From assembly GCA_958402075.1 (NCBI GenBank), contig CATXSD010000142.1:1-6497 (forward strand): a stretch of DNA of 6,497 bases, read 5' to 3'. Of this stretch, positions 6,095-6,497 are shown piece by piece. Position 1 is the stretch's first letter, and each line of letters starts with the position of its first letter. This DNA is from Mediterranea massiliensis (GTDB taxonomy: Bacteria; Bacteroidota; Bacteroidia; Bacteroidales; Bacteroidaceae). The translations under genes were made by a program, and so were the position numbers. Under the pieces are notes generated by a model. It saw only the letters and a program-made list of their open reading frames with translations. It was not told the origin of the DNA and did not search any database.

Positions 6095-6497
6095 ATGAAC
6101 AGAATTATGGAATGCGTCCCCAACTTCAGCGAGGGACGCGACTTGCAGAAGATAGACAAGATTGTGGCCCCCTTCCGTGCGCGGGCCGGAGTGAAACTGC
6201 TGGACTACAGCAACGACGAAGACCACAACCGCCTGGTGGTGACCGTGGTGGGCGAACCCGAACCCCTGCGCGACGCCGTGCTCGAAGCCATCGGCGTGGC
6301 GGTGGAGCTGATTGACCTCAACCACCACCAGGGCCAGCATCCCCGCATGGGAGCTGTCGACGTGGTGCCCTTCATCCCCATCCGGGGCGTGACGATGGAC
6401 GATGCCATTGCCCTGTCGCGGGAAGTGGGCGCGGAAGTGGCCCGGCGGTACGGCCTGCCCGTGTTCCTCTACGAAAAGTCGGCCACGGCTCCCCACC
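6095..6497 (+). CDS. ftcD: Glutamate formimidoyltransferase, N-terminal part (runs off the window)
   Basis: 134 codons are visible, open to the window end. The enzyme transfers the formimino group from N-formimino-L-glutamate to tetrahydrofolate, yielding glutamate and 5-formimino-THF (EC 2.1.2.5), the last step of one route of histidine degradation. Seen: VPNFSEGR at 8-15, LLDYSNDEDHNR at 35-46, VVGEP at 51-55, the HHQGQHPRMGAVDVVPFIP block at 77-95 and PVFLYE at 122-127. His82 in that block falls at the position of the catalytic histidine described for mammalian FTCD. What is visible is the N-terminal formiminotransferase subdomain. Whether the cyclodeaminase domain is fused, as in mammals, or separate, as is usual in Bacteroides, cannot be seen. 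The start is the first ATG, 18 bases after the hutU stop; another ATG four codons on is less likely. There is no Shine-Dalgarno sequence. The close spacing argues for co-transcription with hutU, probably followed by hutI and hutH. Confidence 0.95.
   Translation, partial: MNRIMECVPNFSEGRDLQKIDKIVAPFRARAGVKLLDYSNDEDHNRLVVTVVGEPEPLRDAVLEAIGVAVELIDLNHHQGQHPRMGAVDVVPFIPIRGVTMDDAIALSREVGAEVARRYGLPVFLYEKSATAPH

Noticed and set aside
5705..6496. Minus-strand open frame across the hutU end and ftcD start
   Set aside because: It spans two well-supported plus-strand genes and has no domain.

Overview
The window looks like chromosomal DNA from a member of the Bacteroidales (a Bacteroides/Phocaeicola/Mediterranea-type gut bacterium; I cannot resolve the genus). 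The grounds are the protein families, the near absence of Shine-Dalgarno sequences before most genes, and matches to the Bacteroides -7 promoter motif TAnnTTTG. Coding DNA is fairly GC-rich, most visibly in the histidine-degradation genes. No CRISPR array, tRNA, rRNA or intact mobile element is visible.

Left edge (1-430). The first ~41 bases are extremely AT-rich (5 G/C in 41). They run abruptly into the 3' third of lspA (lipoprotein signal peptidase), whose reading frame is closed by a TGA at 43-45. This looks like a junction, either the end of an integrated element or an assembly breakpoint, that separates the lspA tail from the rest of the gene. A 30-bp imperfect inverted repeat with a roughly 10-bp internal period fills the gap between lspA and the convergent gene that follows.

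Middle (431-3957). A 613-residue MutS-family ATPase on the minus strand carries four predicted membrane segments and lacks the mismatch-reading domain. A 371-bp gene-free spacer with divergent promoter-like motifs separates it from two plus-strand genes. These encode exported proteins: an uncharacterised ~216-residue periplasmic or surface protein, and a small PepSY-like (BLIP-fold type) protein. A strong terminator follows the second.

Right (4097-6497). hutU (urocanate hydratase, of the long form resembling animal UROC1) is followed 18 bases later by the start of ftcD (glutamate formimidoyltransferase), which runs off the window. They form the start of a histidine-utilisation operon: urocanate is hydrated to imidazolonepropionate by HutU, HutI (not in view) makes formiminoglutamate, and FtcD moves the formimino group to tetrahydrofolate, releasing glutamate.

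I do not see convincing evidence of a new multi-gene system. The points most worth following are the lspA junction, the membrane-anchored MutS-like ATPase, and the structured repeat at 330-422.
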